The notes beneath the pieces are model-generated. The model made no database searches and was not told the origin of the DNA. It saw nothing but the letters and a program-made list of their open reading frames with translations. The translations under genes were made by a program, and so were the position numbers. A DNA stretch of 15,023 bases from positions 1-15,023 of the forward strand of contig JAVVPE010000037.1 of assembly GCA_036655915.1 (NCBI GenBank). Reading direction: 5' to 3'. Shown here piece after piece: positions 12,908 through 15,023 of the stretch; positions within the stretch are counted from its first letter, which is position 1; the number at the start of each line of letters is the position of its first letter. Origin of the DNA: JAVWGW01 sp036655915. Its GTDB lineage: Bacteria > Actinomycetota > Coriobacteriia > Coriobacteriales > Eggerthellaceae.

Positions 12908-13861
12908 ATGACAGAGTTCATGAGGCCGACGGTTACAACGGAAGAAGTCAACGACAGCGTTGCTCGCTACGTTGTTGAGCCGCTTGAGCGTGGCTACGGC
13001 TATACGCTGGGCAACTGCATGCGTCGCGTTTTGCTATCCTCTTTGGATGGCGCGAAGGCGACCGCTATTCAGGTTGACGGCGTGCAGCACGAGTTCACGA
13101 CTGCTGAAGGCGTTATCGAAGACATCACCGATATTGTTTTGAACGTGAAAGGCCTGGTCTTTTCTGCGCTCAACGATTCAGTGATCGAAGCGAGCGCCCA
13201 TGTTTCAGCGGAAGGTCCCTGCATGGTGACCGGCGCTGATCTTGATATTCCGACTGAGTTCGAACTGATTAACCCCGAGCACGTCATTGCCACTGTGGCT
13301 GATGGCGGCCAGCTCGATATGACTATCCGCATCGGCGTTGGCCGTGGCTATGTTTCGGCCGAACGCAACAAGCGTACCGAAGATCCGATTGGCGTTATTC
13401 ACGTTGATTCGCTGTTCTCACCGGTTCGCCGTTGCACGCTTGATGTTACCGATACGCGCGTGGGTCAGCGTACCGACTACGATAAGTTGGTGCTTGAAGT
13501 TGAGACCGATGGTTCCATCGATCCGACTGAATCAGTGTGCCGCGCGGCGAATATTATCAATCAGTACATGGGTGCGTTTTTGAGCCTGAGTGAACCCGAG
13601 GAAGCGGAAGAAGAAGCGGAAGCTCCTTCAATTTTCGCTCCGGAAGGCCAGGAATCCAATGCTGAACTCGACAAGCAGATCGAAGACCTCGATTTATCGG
13701 TTCGCTCGTACAACTGCTTGAAGCGCGCTGGCATTCATGCCGTGCGTGCGCTGGTTGAGTATTCCGAGAACGATTTGCTCAACATTAGGAACTTTGGTGC
13801 GAAGTCCATTGAAGAAGTGAAAGATAAGCTTATTTCAATGGATCTCAATTTGAAGCAATAG
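12908..13861 (+). CDS. rpoA: DNA-directed RNA polymerase alpha subunit
   Basis: The 317-residue protein has the dimerising N-terminal domain at about 1-228 (RGYGYTLGNCMRRVLLSSL at 28-46), an acidic linker with EEAEEEAEAP (231-240), and a C-terminal domain at about 252-317. The C-terminal domain keeps the DNA- and activator-contact residues: R266 and N269 in VRSYNCLKRAGI, and the GAKSIEEVK region. AAGGAGG, the strongest ribosome-binding site of this operon, lies 10 nt before ATG 12908. An in-frame ATG at codon 5 is an alternative. It is expressed with the ribosomal genes, as in most bacteria. Confidence 0.98.
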   Translation: MTEFMRPTVTTEEVNDSVARYVVEPLERGYGYTLGNCMRRVLLSSLDGAKATAIQVDGVQHEFTTAEGVIEDITDIVLNVKGLVFSALNDSVIEASAHVSAEGPCMVTGADLDIPTEFELINPEHVIATVADGGQLDMTIRIGVGRGYVSAERNKRTEDPIGVIHVDSLFSPVRRCTLDVTDTRVGQRTDYDKLVLEVETDGSIDPTESVCRAANIINQYMGAFLSLSEPEEAEEEAEAPSIFAPEGQESNAELDKQIEDLDLSVRSYNCLKRAGIHAVRALVEYSENDLLNIRNFGAKSIEEVKDKLISMDLNLKQ

Positions 13862-13874
13862 GAGATAAGACACT

Positions 13875-14501
13875 ATGAGACACAACAAGAAGGGTCGCAA
13901 GCTCGGCACTGATGCCAGTCATACCAAGGCTATGAAAAAAAGCCTGGTCGGTGCATTGCTGATGAACGACCGCATCAAGACGGTTGAGGAACGCGCCAAG
14001 GAAATCCGTCCTGACGTTGACAAGATTATCACGTGGGCGAAAAAGGGCGACTTGCATTCTCGTCGTCTTGCTATCGCTGCATTGGGCGACAAGGAATTGG
14101 TCCGCGAGGTCTTCGAAAAGGTCGAGCAGGGTATGTTCAAGGATCGCCAGGGTGGCTACACCCGCATCATGAAGCTGGGCAACCGCAAGGGCGACAACGC
14201 TTCCATGGTCATCATGGAAATGGTCACCGAACCGGTCGCCAAAAAGGGCGCTGCTGCTGAAAAGCCTGCTGCCAAAAAAGCTGCGAAAAAGGCTGCAACC
14301 GCTACCAAGACGGAAGCTGTTGAAGATTTGAAGCAGGTTGAAGAAGAAATCAAGGAAGAAGCCGGTGCTGCTGTTGAGGCTGCCGAGGTAGCAGGGGACG
14401 AAGCTGCTGCTGTTGAAGCCGCCGAAACTGTCGCCGAAGCCGAAGAAGCTGAAATCGCAACCGAAAAAGTTGCTGAAGCCGCTGAAAAAAAGGCTGAATA
14501 A
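13875..14501 (+). CDS. rplQ: 50S ribosomal protein L17 with long charged C-terminal tail
   Basis: The L17 core covers residues 1-122: MRHNKKGRKLGTDASHTKAM, the NDRIKTVEERAKEIRP segment and GGYTRIMKLGNRKGDNASM. A tail of about 86 residues follows. It has a basic Lys/Ala part (123-147, PAAKKAAKKA) and then an acidic Glu/Ala part (148-208). Extended L17 tails are known in actinobacteria, but most bacterial L17 proteins end near residue 120-130. The tail is low complexity and probably disordered or helical; its role is unknown. AGGAG overlaps the rpoA stop, 10 nt before the ATG. It is the last gene before the terminator. Confidence 0.96.
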   Translation: MRHNKKGRKLGTDASHTKAMKKSLVGALLMNDRIKTVEERAKEIRPDVDKIITWAKKGDLHSRRLAIAALGDKELVREVFEKVEQGMFKDRQGGYTRIMKLGNRKGDNASMVIMEMVTEPVAKKGAAAEKPAAKKAAKKAATATKTEAVEDLKQVEEEIKEEAGAAVEAAEVAGDEAAAVEAAETVAEAEEAEIATEKVAEAAEKKAE

Positions 14502-14532
14502 GCGCTTTCGATTGGTTTTCAAACAGGCATTT

Positions 14533-14561
14533 AAAACGAGAGCTTCGGCTCTCGTTTTTTT
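14533..14561 (+). terminator. Intrinsic terminator of the rpmJ-rplQ operon
   Basis: An 11-bp perfect stem, AAAACGAGAGC/GCTCTCGTTTT, is closed by a C(TTCG)G tetraloop and followed by a run of T. It lies 31 nt after the rplQ stop. This is a canonical Rho-independent terminator. Confidence 0.95.
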
Positions 14562-14565
14562 ATGG

Positions 14566-14571
14566 CATACT
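14566..14571 (+). promoter_or_regulatory. -10-like hexamer directly upstream of ecfT
   Basis: CATACT resembles TATAAT at four positions and lies 6 nt before ATG 14578. This is the same spacing as at the exporter gene. The -35 position would fall in the terminator hairpin, where no consensus is seen. It is a candidate leaderless promoter. Confidence 0.35.
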
Positions 14572-14577
14572 TTCGCT

Positions 14578-15023
14578 ATGCAATTTAATGTGAGCACATA
14601 CATCCCGGGTACAACGCCTATTCACACCTGCGATGCGCGTGTGAAGCTGGTGCTTTTGCTGGCGTATTCCCTCACTCTTTTCTTCGTGCATACTTGGGTG
14701 GGCTTATTCCTGTGCGTGGGAGGGTTTGTGGCCGCTGTCGCCCTGGCGCGCCTGCCGCTTTCTCGGCTGATGAAGTTGCTGATTCCTGTTTACTTTATTT
14801 TGGCCTTCACCTTGCTTTTCAACAGCTTTACCCTCGATGCCGCAAGCCTGGGGCAAAGCTACGGTTTGGGTGCGGTGTCCTCAGGTTTTTTGGAAGGAGT
14901 AGCCCCCGTGCCCTTGCTGGGCAGCTTTTGCTTTGTGCCGGCCGGGTTCGCACGCGGCTGCTTTTATGCGCTGCGCATAATTTTGCTGGTGTTGGCCAGC
15001 CTGGTTGTTACCTATACCACCAC
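14578..15023 (+). CDS. EcfT/CbiQ-type energy-coupling factor transporter membrane subunit, partial
   Basis: Only the first 148 codons lie in the window; the 3' end is cut off by the right edge. The start reads MQFNVSTYIPGTTPIHTCDARVKLVLL. This is the EcfT/CbiQ opening ('f.pG.s.lH.lDpr.Kl'). Hydrophobic segments follow near 23-37, 38-57 and 65-82, and again from about 128. RGCFYALRIILLVLASLV corresponds to the conserved segment before the coupling helices. The loop at about 84-120 appears longer than usual. EcfT joins substrate-binding S components to the EcfA ATPases for vitamin or metal uptake. The Ala-Arg-Gly coupling motifs would lie beyond the edge. No Shine-Dalgarno sequence precedes the ATG, and the gene follows the rplQ terminator by 16 nt. 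Confidence 0.8.
   Translation, partial: MQFNVSTYIPGTTPIHTCDARVKLVLLLAYSLTLFFVHTWVGLFLCVGGFVAAVALARLPLSRLMKLLIPVYFILAFTLLFNSFTLDAASLGQSYGLGAVSSGFLEGVAPVPLLGSFCFVPAGFARGCFYALRIILLVLASLVVTYTT

Noticed and set aside
13845..14603. 252-residue antisense frame opposite rplQ, rich in Phe, Ser and Gly
   Set aside because: It mirrors the Ala/Glu/Lys-rich L17 tail. The composition is an artefact of repetitive codons, and the L17 frame is certain.

Overview
The window looks like chromosomal DNA from an actinobacterium, most likely of the Coriobacteriia type. This is inferred from moderate G+C, the pairing of a Tad/Flp pilus locus with a ribosomal alpha-operon block, an L17 with a long Ala/Glu/Lys tail, and zinc-type L36 and S4. 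It cannot be proved from the window alone. No insertion sequence, phage gene or CRISPR array was seen.

Layout. (1) Positions 60-1580, + strand: a ten-helix heavy-metal (putative manganese) exporter of the ArsP_2 type, then an HD-domain hydrolase. (2) Positions 1649-10202, - strand: a tightly packed, translationally coupled operon read right to left. Its order is a large secreted protein of unknown function, an A24 prepilin peptidase, a small Flp-like pilin, two TadE-like pseudopilins, a TadG-like protein, CpaB/RcpC, the CpaF/TadA ATPase, TadB, TadC and a DUF192 protein. (3) Positions 10498-10725, - strand: tRNA-Lys(UUU) and tRNA-Gln(UUG), with a near-consensus promoter divergent from that of infA. 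(4) Positions 10882-14501, + strand: infA, then after a 217-base gap rpmJ-rpsM-rpsK-rpsD-rpoA-rplQ, closed by a strong UUCG-loop terminator. (5) From 14578 to the right edge: the start of an EcfT/CbiQ-type transporter membrane subunit, cut by the window.

How it works together. The minus-strand operon has the parts expected of a single-membrane Tad machine: a processing peptidase, a major pilin, minor pilins, an inner-membrane platform (TadB/TadC), a motor ATPase and a CpaB-type periplasm-facing protein. No secretin and no TadZ/CpaE localisation ATPase lies in the window. The leading gene encodes an exported protein that looks like a candidate pilus-associated or surface adhesin, and it is the most novel item here. 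The region upstream of it holds tandem 10-bp repeats and a tiny ORF with a strong ribosome-binding site, which may be regulatory. The + strand block supplies translation initiation, ribosomal proteins and the RNA polymerase alpha subunit.

Two + strand genes at opposite ends (60 and 14578) share one start architecture: no Shine-Dalgarno sequence and a -10-like hexamer exactly 6 nt before ATG. This suggests leaderless transcripts.
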